Source: Megasphaera hominis
Lineage (GTDB): Bacteria > Bacillota > Negativicutes > Veillonellales > Megasphaeraceae
Length of the DNA: 64,000 nucleotides
NCBI RefSeq assembly: GCF_014269395.1
Contig: NZ_JACOGK010000003.1
Coordinates: 49,422-113,421 of the forward strand
Direction of reading: 5' to 3'
Shown here piece after piece: positions 19,886-28,542 of this stretch. Both the position numbers and the translations under genes were made by a program. A model generated the notes under the pieces. The model did no database searches and was not told the origin of the DNA. It saw nothing but the letters and a program-made list of their open reading frames with translations. How positions within the stretch are numbered: the stretch's first letter is position 1; every line of letters starts with the position of its first letter.

Positions 19886-21262
19886 ATGGCTAAAATTAAA
19901 TCACGGTATGTATGTACGAATTGTGGCAGCGTTTCCAGCCGTTGGCTGGGACGCTGTCCGCAGTGCGGTGAATGGAATACGATGGCTGAGGAAACGGTGC
20001 GACCTGAAGCACCCAGGCAGGCAGCGAGCCTGCAGCGCAGCGGTCAGGACGTACGGCCCAGGCAGCTGCATGAAATTGCCATGGAGCGTATGAGCCGCAT
20101 TGGCACGGGGATTGGTGAAGTAGACCGCGTCCTCGGCGGCGGTATCGTACCGGGAGCCCTGATCCTGCTCAGCGGTGATCCCGGCATCGGTAAATCGACG
20201 CTGGTCTTGCAGGTGGCAGCGGCAGTGGGGAAGGACGGTGACGTGCTTTATTGTTCAGGCGAAGAATCGGCCGGCCAGATTAAGCTGCGGGCCGACCGCC
20301 TGGGTGTGACGGCACCGGGCCTGTTGATTCAGGCCGATACGTCCCTGGACGCCGTGCTGCATGAAGCAGAACGGCGCCGGCCGCGCTTGCTGATTGTCGA
20401 TTCCATCCAAACGGTCTACTGCCAGGAATGTGACGGTGCTCCCGGCAGTATGAGCCAAATCCGCGAAAGCACGGGCCGGCTCATGAATTTTGCCAAGCAA
20501 AGCAATGTGCCGGTCATCGTCATCGGTCACGTGACCAAGGAAGGAACCATTGCTGGACCGCGCATGATGGAGCATATGGTAGATACAGTCCTCTATTTTG
20601 AAGGAGACCGGCAGTACCAGTTCCGTATTTTGCGCAGCATTAAGAATCGCTTTGGCTCGACCAATGAGTCGGGCCTGTTTACGATGACCGAAGACGGATT
20701 GTCTGAGCTGGCTAATCCGTCGCAGCTACTCTTGGCAGAACGGGCGGCCCAACAGGCCGGTTCTGCTATTGCCGCCGTCCTCGATGGGCAGCGGCCTATG
20801 CTGGGAGAAATCCAGGCGCTCACAACTCACTCCGTTTTTGCTGTCCCCAGACGGACCGCATCGGGAATGGATTATAACCGGCTGATCATCCTGCTGGCCG
20901 TTCTGGAAAAACGGGTCGGTCTTAACCTGAGCCAGCAGGATGTCTATATTAACGTCATTGGCGGCTTAAAAATTACGGAAACTGCCGCCGATCTGCCTAT
21001 TTCTCTGGCTGTCGTGTCGAGCTTCAGGGATCTGTCTCTGGAAGAGCATACGGTGGTCATGGGCGAAGTCGGGCTCACTGGCGATATACGCCGCGTGTCC
21101 CAGGTGCAGCGCCGCCTGCGGGAAGCAGCCAAGATGGGCTTTACCCGTTTTATTATTCCCAAGGGGAATCTTACAGAAATAAAGGAAACGGAGTTTCCCC
21201 AGTGCCGTATTATTGGCGTGAAGACCTTGCGTGACGCCATTACGGCAGCTTTTACAGAATAA
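19886..21262 (+). CDS. radA: DNA repair protein RadA
   Basis: A 458-residue RecA-like branch-migration factor. It has the N-terminal zinc finger (CTNCG at about 10, CPQCG at about 27), Walker A GDPGIGKSTLVLQ (about 97), the RadA-specific KNRFG motif (about 255) and a Lon-protease-like C-terminal domain from about 290. Its place directly after clpC is the Bacillus order. The next Bacillus gene in this block, disA, is not found here; a small secreted protein gene follows. Confidence 0.97.
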   Translation: MAKIKSRYVCTNCGSVSSRWLGRCPQCGEWNTMAEETVRPEAPRQAASLQRSGQDVRPRQLHEIAMERMSRIGTGIGEVDRVLGGGIVPGALILLSGDPGIGKSTLVLQVAAAVGKDGDVLYCSGEESAGQIKLRADRLGVTAPGLLIQADTSLDAVLHEAERRRPRLLIVDSIQTVYCQECDGAPGSMSQIRESTGRLMNFAKQSNVPVIVIGHVTKEGTIAGPRMMEHMVDTVLYFEGDRQYQFRILRSIKNRFGSTNESGLFTMTEDGLSELANPSQLLLAERAAQQAGSAIAAVLDGQRPMLGEIQALTTHSVFAVPRRTASGMDYNRLIILLAVLEKRVGLNLSQQDVYINVIGGLKITETAADLPISLAVVSSFRDLSLEEHTVVMGEVGLTGDIRRVSQVQRRLREAAKMGFTRFIIPKGNLTEIKETEFPQCRIIGVKTLRDAITAAFTE

Positions 21263-21308
21263 ATAATAAAAAGTTTAAATTTTACGGTCCCATGATGGGG
21301 TTAGAATG

Positions 21309-21317
21309 TGTTATACT
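21309..21317 (+). promoter_or_regulatory. extended -10 promoter of the small secreted protein gene
   Basis: TGT-TATACT (21309-21317) about 32 bp before the start codon; no good -35 is seen. Confidence 0.5.
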
Positions 21318-21348
21318 GATAGCATGGAGAGGAAAGGGGGAAAAGCTA

Positions 21349-21723
21349 ATGTTTCTTGTCCGCACTGGCAAGCACGTATGTGTCGCAGCGGCCCTGTTGG
21401 CCCTGCTTGGTGGCACGAGTGCGTTCGCTTTTTATCAAAGTCCTTCTTCTGCCAGCCGTACCAGTACGACTGTCTTGAGTCCGGCCGGTCCTGTGACGTA
21501 TCACCAGGGCTACCGTGTCCTGCCTGATGGCCGGACGGAACCGGTCCTTGCCCGGCCAGGGTATGTCGTCAATTCCCATGGCGCTATTGAACCGGTTACG
21601 ACGAAGATTACGCCCGCAGCTCCGCAGCCTGTACGTACCGGTCCGGTACAGAACGCTGCAGGACAGGACAAACCGGCACAGGCACGTTCGCTTATGCCGC
21701 AAGCAGGAACTGCGCAGCTGTAA
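21349..21723 (+). CDS. small secreted protein of unknown function
   Basis: A 124-residue protein that I do not recognise. The N-terminus is a signal peptide (hydrophobic VCVAAALLALLGGTSAFA, cleavage probably near residue 26). The mature region is low in charge and rich in Pro, Ala, Thr and Ser, with a short VLPDGRTEPVLARPGYVV stretch near the middle. The start at 21349 has AAAGGGGGAAAAG upstream. It occupies the place that disA holds in Bacillus. It has its own promoter; a weak hairpin (about 21750-21788) follows. Confidence 0.65.
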   Translation: MFLVRTGKHVCVAAALLALLGGTSAFAFYQSPSSASRTSTTVLSPAGPVTYHQGYRVLPDGRTEPVLARPGYVVNSHGAIEPVTTKITPAAPQPVRTGPVQNAAGQDKPAQARSLMPQAGTAQL

Positions 21724-21845
21724 CTGCCATCAGTATCGAAACGGTCTGAAGAGCAGCTTTGCAATGGTAGATGATGCAGAGCTGCTTCTTTATGTATAGG
21801 CTTTGTTACAGTTTTTTCGAAAACGTGGTACATTGGTACAAAGTA

Positions 21846-21869
21846 TGGTATGATTATGAATCATAATCA
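21846..21869 (+). promoter_or_regulatory. yacL promoter overlapping a 19-bp perfect palindrome
   Basis: An extended -10 TGG-TATGAT (21846-21854) overlaps the perfect inverted repeat TGATTATGA (21851-21859), A, TCATAATCA (21861-21869). The position over the -10 and start site fits a repressor operator. No regulator is assigned. Confidence 0.6.
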
Positions 21870-21908
21870 GGGATGGTATTCTTGATGACCGGAAAGGGGG
21901 TGAATCGT

Positions 21909-23099
21909 ATGGAAGATAAAAATATGACCGATACGACAGAAAAGAAGACAGGTGAACACAAGAGGCTCAACGGCCGCAATATTGCGGACAATATTATGAA
22001 GGGCGCGATTATGCTGATCCTGGCCATCGTCTTTGTGCTCCTGGCAGATCAGCTGGTTTCCACGCCGTTTTTCAGCGCAGAAATTGAAAGCAAGTTTTCC
22101 CGTGTAGGTATTTTTGGTACGACCTTAATGGCTATCATTACGTACATTTTGGGAGCCCTCCTGGGAACCCTTTTGGGCTATATCCTTTCGCCGCTGATTT
22201 TGGGCCTGGTGTGGCGCGTAATCCAGCGCATGGAAAATGGCCTGAGCGACTTTTCTAGTCAGGACTTGCTGATCGGAACGCTGGGATTGCTTTTTGGACT
22301 TATCATTGCTAATTTAATAGGACTTGCGTTCTCACGGCTGCCTATTATTGGTGCGTATGGGCCTATTGTCTTCAGTATCATCTTCGGCTACGCCGGCATG
22401 AGTATTGCCGTCCGCAAGAAGACGGAAATTGCCGGCCTCGTAGGTATGCTGCGTCTGAATAAACAGGGCAAGGAAAAGGAGAAAGAACGGAAACGTGATG
22501 AATTCTCCGGTAAATTGCTCGATACGAGCTCGATCATCGATGGCCGCATTGCAGAAATCTGCAGTACCGGTTTCCTTGAAGGACCTTTACTGGTACCGGT
22601 ATTTGTCCTGGAAGAGCTGCAGCTCATTGCCGACTCGTCGGACCTGCTTAAGCGTAATAAAGGCCGCCGTGGCCTCGATATTCTCAAGCAGATGCAGGAA
22701 GATAATTACGTAGAAGTACGCATTATCAATGATGATTTTGATGATGTCCAGGGCGTAGACTCCAAATTGGTGCGGCTGGGCCGTAAAATACACGCCAAGG
22801 TTGTGACTAATGACTACAACCTGAACAAGGTTGCCGCCTTGCAGGGCGTTGTCGTCCTCAATATTAATGACCTGGCAAATGCCTTGAAGCCGGCTCTTAT
22901 TCCGGGAGAACAGATGAATGTCCTCGTCGTGAAAGCCGGGAAAGAAAATAACCAGGGCGTAGGCTATCTCGACGACGGCACGATGATCGTCGTAGAAAAC
23001 GGCCAGCGTCATATCGGCACGACCGTGCCTGTTGTCGTCACGTCAGCTCTGCAAACGTCTGCAGGCCGCATGATTTTCGTAAAAATCGCAAACGAGTAG
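21909..23099 (+). CDS. YacL-like membrane protein with PIN and TRAM domains
   Basis: A 396-residue protein of the YacL/PilT family. A short Lys-rich cytoplasmic N-terminus is followed by four predicted membrane segments (about residues 25-45, 65-90, 115-135, 140-165), a charged linker (KEKEKERKRDE), a PIN nuclease-like domain (LLDTSSIIDGRI at about 200, DSKLVRLG and TNDYNL with acidic residues near 280-305) and a C-terminal TRAM domain (about 330-390). The PIN acidic residues look intact. The start at 21909 follows AAAGGGGGTG; a TTG or ATG further upstream would cover that site. In Bacillus yacL also precedes ispD; function is unknown. Confidence 0.85.
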   Translation: MEDKNMTDTTEKKTGEHKRLNGRNIADNIMKGAIMLILAIVFVLLADQLVSTPFFSAEIESKFSRVGIFGTTLMAIITYILGALLGTLLGYILSPLILGLVWRVIQRMENGLSDFSSQDLLIGTLGLLFGLIIANLIGLAFSRLPIIGAYGPIVFSIIFGYAGMSIAVRKKTEIAGLVGMLRLNKQGKEKEKERKRDEFSGKLLDTSSIIDGRIAEICSTGFLEGPLLVPVFVLEELQLIADSSDLLKRNKGRRGLDILKQMQEDNYVEVRIINDDFDDVQGVDSKLVRLGRKIHAKVVTNDYNLNKVAALQGVVVLNINDLANALKPALIPGEQMNVLVVKAGKENNQGVGYLDDGTMIVVENGQRHIGTTVPVVVTSALQTSAGRMIFVKIANE

Positions 23100-23108
23100 G
23101 TGAACGTA

Positions 23109-24287
23109 TTGAAAGTATCTGTCATCATAGTAGCCGCCGGTTCCGGTCGGCGCTTTGGGTATGAACGCAATAAACTGTTTTTTCCCCTCTGCGGCAAACC
23201 TGTCCTCACGTATACACTGCAGCACGTTTTTGCTGCCGCGTGTGTCAGTGAGGTTGTTCTCGTCATAGCTGAACGGGACCGGGAAGATATTAGGGCTATT
23301 GTTGAGAGTCTGCATCCGTCCGTACCCGTACGCTACGCCTTAGGCGGCGCAGAACGGGAGGATTCCGTTTACAACGGACTCAAAGAGACCGCTGCAGACA
23401 CGGATATCGTCATGGTTCACGATGGTTCGCGTCCCCTGGCCGGGCCGGAATGGTTTGACAATGCCCTGGCTGCTATGGGTGATGCGAATGTAGCCGTCTA
23501 TGCCATTCCTGTCAAGGATACGGTAAAAGAGCGGGAGCATGCCAACGCGTGGGGGCTGCAAAAAGTCCGTACGTTGGAACGGAGCCGGCTCATTGCCGTC
23601 CAGACACCGCAGATATTCCGGCGGCAGACCCTCTTGGAGGCGCATCGCTATGCCAAGGAACATCATATTTCCGGCACAGACGACGCCTCGCTGGCAGAAG
23701 CTATGGGGGAAGCCATTGTAGTCCTTCAGGGCGATGAACGGAACCGTAAGGTAACGACCATGGATGACGTGCCGATTATGGAATTTTACATGACCGGCCC
23801 GTCGGAACACCGCGTCGGCAGCGGCTATGACGTGCATCAGTTGGCCAGCGGGCGGCCCCTCGTTTTAGGCGGCGTTCACGTGCCCTATGAACAGGGACTG
23901 GCCGGTCATTCCGATGCCGATGTTCTCGTCCACGCAGTCATGGATGCCTTGCTGGGGGCAGCGGGATTAAAGGATATTGGCACCTATTTCCCGGATAACG
24001 ATCCGGCGTACGCCGGTATTTCCAGCATCGTCTTATTAGAGAAGGTGCGGCAGATCCTGATTGAAAACAGTTGCCGTATCGTCAATATTGATGTAACATT
24101 GTTAGCACAGCAGCCAAAAATTAAGCCATATGTAGAGCAGATGACAAAGAATTTGGCAGAAGCCCTGCAAATCAGTCCCCAAGCCGTGTCTGTCAAGGCG
24201 ACGACGACGGAACATTTGGGCTTTGTGGGCCGCCAGGAAGGTATGGCAGCCCAGGCTGCGGCTATGGTCATAAAATATCGCAATTAA
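23109..24287 (+). CDS. ispDF: bifunctional IspD/IspF isoprenoid enzyme
   Basis: A fused enzyme of the MEP pathway, 392 residues. The IspD half (about 1-225) activates MEP with CTP and shows VIIVAAGSGRRFG (about 5-17) and VHDGSRPL (about 102). The IspF half (about 232-392) makes MEcPP and shows GSGYDVHQL (about 234), with metal ligands DVH, and GHSDADVLVHAVMDALLGA near 262-280. Bacillus encodes these as two genes. The start is uncertain: TTG 23109 has AGGTGA at 23098-23103; GTG 23100 abuts the yacL stop but has no ribosome site. Followed by gltX after 24 bases. Confidence 0.93.
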   Translation: MKVSVIIVAAGSGRRFGYERNKLFFPLCGKPVLTYTLQHVFAAACVSEVVLVIAERDREDIRAIVESLHPSVPVRYALGGAEREDSVYNGLKETAADTDIVMVHDGSRPLAGPEWFDNALAAMGDANVAVYAIPVKDTVKEREHANAWGLQKVRTLERSRLIAVQTPQIFRRQTLLEAHRYAKEHHISGTDDASLAEAMGEAIVVLQGDERNRKVTTMDDVPIMEFYMTGPSEHRVGSGYDVHQLASGRPLVLGGVHVPYEQGLAGHSDADVLVHAVMDALLGAAGLKDIGTYFPDNDPAYAGISSIVLLEKVRQILIENSCRIVNIDVTLLAQQPKIKPYVEQMTKNLAEALQISPQAVSVKATTTEHLGFVGRQEGMAAQAAAMVIKYRN

Positions 24288-24311
24288 CCTGATTTATGGG
24301 AGGAATTTTTC

Positions 24312-25775
24312 ATGTCTAATGAAGTACGCGTTCGCTTTGCTCCGAGCCCGACCGGCCCGTTTCATATTGGCGGTGCCCGCTCGGCCCTCTTTAACTACCT
24401 GCTTGCCAAGCATACAGGTGGCACGTTTGTCGTCCGGATCGAAGATACGGACCAGAAACGTTCGACGCGCGAATCGGAAGAAAATATTAAGGATGCCCTG
24501 AAATGGCTGGGCATTAACTGGGATGAAGGCATTGACGTAGGTGGTCCTAACGGCCCGTACCGTCAGATGGAACGGCTGGACCTCTATAAAAAATATACGG
24601 ACCAGCTCCTGGCTGAAGGCAAAGCCTATTATTGCTTCTGCACACCGGAAGAACTGGAAGCCGAAAAAGAAGCACAAATGGCTCAGGGCGAAACACCGGT
24701 CTATTCCGGCAAATGTGCGAACCTTGCACCGGAAACGGTACAGCAGTATCTGGCCGAAGGTCGTCCCTATGTTATCCGCGTAAAGACGCCAAAGAATGAA
24801 ACACTGGAATTTGACGACCTCGTACGGGGCCACGTTTCTTTCGACTCCAATAAAGTCGGCGATTTTGTTATTGTCAAATCCGATGGCATTCCTGTATACA
24901 ACTACTGCGTCGTACTCGACGATGCACTCATGCACATTACCCACGTCGTACGGGCAGAAGAACACCTGTCGAATACACCGCGTCAGCTCGTCCTCTATCA
25001 TGCCTTTGGTTTCCCTGTACCGACCTTTGCACACGTGTCCCTGATCCTGGGCAAAGATAAGAAAAAGATGAGTAAGCGTCATGGTGCCACGAGCGTACAG
25101 CAGTATCGTGACCTGGGCTATTTACCGGCTGCTATTGATAACTTCCTGGCTCTCCTCGGCTGGACGCCGGACAGCGATCAGGAAATCTTTACGATGGAAG
25201 AATTGTGCCAGCAGTTCAGTCTCGACCGCGTTGCAAAAAATCCGGCCGTATTTGATATTGAAAAATTGAACTGGATCAATTTCCACTATATGAAGGAACT
25301 TGATGAAGACCAGCTCCTGGAACTCTGTCTGCCCCACTTGCAGCAGGCCGGCTATGCAGCGGCCCAGCCGTCGGCAGAAGATCTGCAGTGGCTGAAACAC
25401 CTTTGCGCCGCCATGCGGGAACACGTACAGTATGGTGCCCAGATCGTCGATGCCGTCAAGGTTTTCTTTACAGACGACTTTGCGCCGGAAAATGAAGAAA
25501 CGGCAGCCGTCCTTAAAGAAGAAACGGCCTCTTCCGTTCTTACCATGTTCTACCAGGAACTGAAGGCCCTTGACGAAGTGACACCGGATACGGTACAGCC
25601 GCTATTCAAGAAGATTCAGAAGGGCCTGAAAGTGAAAGGCAAGTTTGTCTACATGCCAATCCGTGTGGCCGTAACGGGCGTCATGCACGGTCCGGATCTG
25701 AACGTCATCGTTGCTCTCATGGGCCGCGATAAAGTCTTGAGCCGCTTACAGGCCAGTGGCTTGATCAACGCCTGA
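24312..25775 (+). CDS. gltX: glutamyl-tRNA synthetase
   Basis: Class I synthetase that charges tRNA-Glu, 487 residues. The HIGH motif appears in FAPSPTGPFHIGGARSAL (about 8-25) and the KMSKS loop as KKMSKRHG (about 250). The anticodon-binding C-terminal domain is complete. GGGAGGAA precedes the ATG. It lies in the conserved ispD-ispF-gltX order, upstream of the cysS transcript. Many relatives also charge tRNA-Gln with Glu; that cannot be decided from this sequence. Confidence 0.97.
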   Translation: MSNEVRVRFAPSPTGPFHIGGARSALFNYLLAKHTGGTFVVRIEDTDQKRSTRESEENIKDALKWLGINWDEGIDVGGPNGPYRQMERLDLYKKYTDQLLAEGKAYYCFCTPEELEAEKEAQMAQGETPVYSGKCANLAPETVQQYLAEGRPYVIRVKTPKNETLEFDDLVRGHVSFDSNKVGDFVIVKSDGIPVYNYCVVLDDALMHITHVVRAEEHLSNTPRQLVLYHAFGFPVPTFAHVSLILGKDKKKMSKRHGATSVQQYRDLGYLPAAIDNFLALLGWTPDSDQEIFTMEELCQQFSLDRVAKNPAVFDIEKLNWINFHYMKELDEDQLLELCLPHLQQAGYAAAQPSAEDLQWLKHLCAAMREHVQYGAQIVDAVKVFFTDDFAPENEETAAVLKEETASSVLTMFYQELKALDEVTPDTVQPLFKKIQKGLKVKGKFVYMPIRVAVTGVMHGPDLNVIVALMGRDKVLSRLQASGLINA

Positions 25776-25801
25776 TCGTAGCTTGAAAGGAGACGATTGC
25801 T

Positions 25802-26245
25802 GTGACGTACGGGGCAGCACGAGAAGTATTGGCGCGTAACTACGCAGCCCGTATCATCGAAGGACGGCATTTGGTGCTGGATGGAGAACTCGAAGTGCGT
25901 GAAAGCGACGGGGCCTATACGTACATCCACTGTACGACCCTTGATGACAAGTTAACCTTCCGCGTGACCGATTTCAGCCTTCTCGATGCTATCGAAGAGC
26001 GGGATGTATCCCCTATCTTTGGCATTCCGCTGCCACCGTACCGCCTCCTTTTGGCAGATACACCGTGCCGTGAATATTATGAAGGCATCGAAGCTGCTGC
26101 GGCATCGGCATATTATCCGCTTTTTCAGCAGCTGCAACGCGGTCTGGAAGACAACCTGCGCGCAGACACGGAAATAGACGATGAGGAAACGCCAGATACG
26201 TGGGACCGGCCTGACATGATATGGGAAAAGCCGGACGAAGACTAG
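25802..26245 (+). CDS. conserved-position protein of unknown function
   Basis: A 147-residue soluble protein that I do not recognise. It starts at GTG 25802 behind AAAGGAG. The first 60 residues look like a small alpha/beta domain; the last 30 are very acidic (TEIDDEETPDTWDRPDMIWEK region). No signal peptide, membrane segment or metal motif is visible. It sits 26 bases after gltX, in the slot where Bacillus has cysE, and was presumably transcribed with gltX. It does not resemble serine acetyltransferase (no hexapeptide repeats). Confidence 0.6.
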   Translation: MTYGAAREVLARNYAARIIEGRHLVLDGELEVRESDGAYTYIHCTTLDDKLTFRVTDFSLLDAIEERDVSPIFGIPLPPYRLLLADTPCREYYEGIEAAAASAYYPLFQQLQRGLEDNLRADTEIDDEETPDTWDRPDMIWEKPDED

Positions 26246-26280
26246 GCTTGGGACAAAGGGCAAAAAGGCGGTGTATCGTC

Positions 26281-26309
26281 TTGACAGATTGCCATTTATT
26301 GAGTATCAT
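26281..26309 (+). promoter_or_regulatory. promoter of the cysS T-box transcript
   Basis: TTGACA (26281-26286) and TATCAT (26304-26309), 17-bp spacer, just upstream of the perfect hairpin at 26315-26348. Confidence 0.85.
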
Positions 26310-26314
26310 TTAAC

Positions 26315-26348
26315 TACAAATGATATTTAATAATAAATATCATTTGTA
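26315..26348 (+). repeat. 34-bp perfect inverted repeat at the cysS transcription start
   Basis: Two 15-bp arms, TACAAATGATATTTA (26315-26329) and TAAATATCATTTGTA (26334-26348), separated by ATAA. All 15 pairs match. It begins 6 bp after the -10, so it lies on the start site and would form the first hairpin of the RNA or a DNA operator. It is not part of a standard T-box. Confidence 0.85.
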
Positions 26349-26369
26349 TAAAATATGTAAATGCAATGA

Positions 26370-26588
26370 TCAAAATAATCTGTAAGGGAACGCTACAGAG
26401 AGGCCGGGCAATAGCTGAGAACCGGGCCAGACGGTGAAATTACAGAGTTGCCTTTGTGAGCAGATCAGGTGAAGCATGGAGTATCCTGGTCCGGAAGCAG
26501 CCGTTATCTGCGTCGAGATTATGGCCAGATGCCATAAAGCAGAGTGGAACCACGGGCCACCGTCTCTGTCTAGGGACGGCGGCTTTTT
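26370..26588 (+). ncRNA. T-box leader upstream of cysS
   Basis: Stem I features (GGGAACGCTACAGAGAGG near 26385-26403) are followed by a candidate specifier TGC (Cys, 26449-26451) in GAGTTGCCTTTG, the T-box core AGAGTGGAACCACGGG (26541-26556), and an intrinsic terminator: GCCACCGTC (26556-26564) / GACGGCGGC (26575-26583) with five T. The core and terminator are seen directly; the specifier is inferred and agrees with the gene. Uncharged tRNA-Cys would turn on cysS. Confidence 0.92.
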
Positions 26589-26612
26589 GTATTGAAATTT
26601 AGGAGGCCTATG

Positions 26613-28058
26613 ATGAGAGAATTAAAAGTGTACAACACACTAACCCGTCGCAAAGAAACGTTTGTACCGGTTACACCGGGACAGGTAAAAATATATGTCT
26701 GCGGTATTACGCCGTACAACCATTCCCATATGGGGAATGCCCGTCCCTTCGTAACATGGGATGTCATTAAACGCTATTTGGAACACTTGGGCTATGAAGT
26801 CACACATATTCAGAACTTCACGGACGTAGACGACAAGATTATCAATGCCGCCAACGGAGAAGGTGTAACGTGGGATACGATCGCTAACCGGTATATTGCC
26901 TCGTATTTTGAAGTCATGGATGCCCTGCATGTACGCCGGGCCGATAAATACCCGCGCGTTTCCGAACACATGCCGGAAATTATCAATATGGTACAGAAAT
27001 TGATCGATAAAGGCTATGCCTACGTCATCGATCACGATGTCTATTACCGTGTCGAACAGTTTAAGGACTACGGCGAATTGAGTGGCCGTTCTCTCGATGA
27101 TATGATGGCCGGCGCCCGTATCGAAGTAGACGACAGAAAAGATAATCCCATGGACTTTGCCCTTTGGAAAGGGGCAAAGCCGGGCGAACCGTCGTGGGAC
27201 AGCCCTTGGGGTCCCGGCCGGCCGGGCTGGCATATCGAATGCTCGACGATGAGCAATAAATACCTGGGCGATACCTTTGATTTCCATGGCGGCGGCAGCG
27301 ATCTCATCTTCCCGCATCATGAAAATGAAATTGCCCAGTCCGAAGCGTACACAGGCAAGAAGCCCATGGTCAAATACTGGCTCCATAACGGCTTCATTAC
27401 GATCAACTCGGAAAAGATGAGCAAGTCCTTGAACAACTTCTTCCTTGTCAAAGACGTATTGGCTCATTACAGCCCGGATGCGCTGCGCTACTTCCTTATC
27501 TCCAACCACTATCGCAGCCCCTTGGATTTCAGCGATGAACGGCTGGAAGAAATGACGCGCAGTCTGGAACGGCTGGGCACGTCCATTGACAACGTATTGG
27601 AACTCCTGGCGATGCCGGCCGGCGCTAAATCGGAAACGTCTGCCCAGCTCCTGAAGGATGCCCAGGCTGTAGAAGAAAACTTCGAAGAAGCCATGTGTGA
27701 TGACTTCAATACGGCTCTGGCCAGCGCAGCTATGTTTGAACTGGCTAAGAAGGTCAATATTTATAAAGATGCCGTTCTCACTAAGAACGTGCCTGTCGAT
27801 TCGGCTGTCATGTCGGAAGTCAAACGTATCTTCAAGACCATGACCGATATTTTGGGGATTCTCGAAGACCGTTGGACCGGCCGCAAGAATGAAACGAGCA
27901 ATAAGGATTTCGATGATCTCATGAACGTCATCCTCGAAGTCCGTCAGGAATGCCGGGCCCAGAAGCAGTATGCCCTGGCCGATGCCATCCGTGATAAATT
28001 GGCGGCTCTTGGCATTACTGTAGAAGATTCGCCACAGGGAGCGCGTTGGAAAAAGTGA
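26613..28058 (+). CDS. cysS: cysteinyl-tRNA synthetase
   Basis: Class I synthetase, 481 residues, full length. The zinc ligand and HIGH-type motif are in YVCGITPYNHSHMGNARP (about 27-44), further zinc ligands in IECSTMS (about 209) and HHENE (about 236), and the KMSKS loop in EKMSKSLNNF (about 267). AGGAGG at 26601-26606 serves either of two adjacent ATGs (26610, 26613); the second has the better spacing. Under T-box control. It heads cysS-mrnC-rlmB-rae1-sigH, overlapping mrnC by 13 bases. Confidence 0.97.
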   Translation: MRELKVYNTLTRRKETFVPVTPGQVKIYVCGITPYNHSHMGNARPFVTWDVIKRYLEHLGYEVTHIQNFTDVDDKIINAANGEGVTWDTIANRYIASYFEVMDALHVRRADKYPRVSEHMPEIINMVQKLIDKGYAYVIDHDVYYRVEQFKDYGELSGRSLDDMMAGARIEVDDRKDNPMDFALWKGAKPGEPSWDSPWGPGRPGWHIECSTMSNKYLGDTFDFHGGGSDLIFPHHENEIAQSEAYTGKKPMVKYWLHNGFITINSEKMSKSLNNFFLVKDVLAHYSPDALRYFLISNHYRSPLDFSDERLEEMTRSLERLGTSIDNVLELLAMPAGAKSETSAQLLKDAQAVEENFEEAMCDDFNTALASAAMFELAKKVNIYKDAVLTKNVPVDSAVMSEVKRIFKTMTDILGILEDRWTGRKNETSNKDFDDLMNVILEVRQECRAQKQYALADAIRDKLAALGITVEDSPQGARWKK

Positions 28059-28540
28059 AATTTAAAGCATTGCAAGCCTTAAAAGCAAAAAGCTATGCTG
28101 CCTTTGCCAAGGGGGAACGCTTAGACGTTCCCCGCGTAGAGACAGCCCAGCTGGACCCTATTTCCCTGGCCTTTGTCGGCGATGCCTGGTATGCCCAGTA
28201 TATGCGGCGCCAGCTCGTCGCACTGGGAATTCCGAACGTACAGGTAATGCATACGCTGGCGGCTGAATTTGTTTCAGCCCGTGTGCAGGCTGCTGTATAC
28301 CGGCAGCTGAAAGACCAGCTCCATGAGCAGGAAGCCGCTGTCTGCCAGCGGGCACGCAACGCCTATTCGCAGACGCCAAAAAGCGCTTCTGTCGCCGAAT
28401 ATCATGACAGTACGGCACTGGAAGCCCTCGTAGGATACCTGGTCCTTTCAAAGCAGCAGGTACGGTTAGCTGAGATGATGGAACGAATCTGTCAGTATAC
28501 GCGGGACTATTGCCGCGCAGCGCATGGCGCTAAGGAGTAA
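28046..28540 (+). CDS. mrnC: mini-ribonuclease III
   Basis: A 164-residue RNase III-fold enzyme without a dsRNA-binding domain, which matures 23S rRNA ends in Bacillus. The signature DPISLAFVGDAWYAQYMR lies at about residues 37-54 and the second acidic motif EYHDSTALEALVGYL at about 117-131; both catalytic acidic residues are present. The start is TTG 28046 with GGGAG 5 bases upstream, inside the end of cysS, giving overlap and probable translational coupling. rlmB follows after 2 bases. Confidence 0.93.
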   Translation: MEKVKFKALQALKAKSYAAFAKGERLDVPRVETAQLDPISLAFVGDAWYAQYMRRQLVALGIPNVQVMHTLAAEFVSARVQAAVYRQLKDQLHEQEAAVCQRARNAYSQTPKSASVAEYHDSTALEALVGYLVLSKQQVRLAEMMERICQYTRDYCRAAHGAKE

Positions 28541-28542
28541 CG

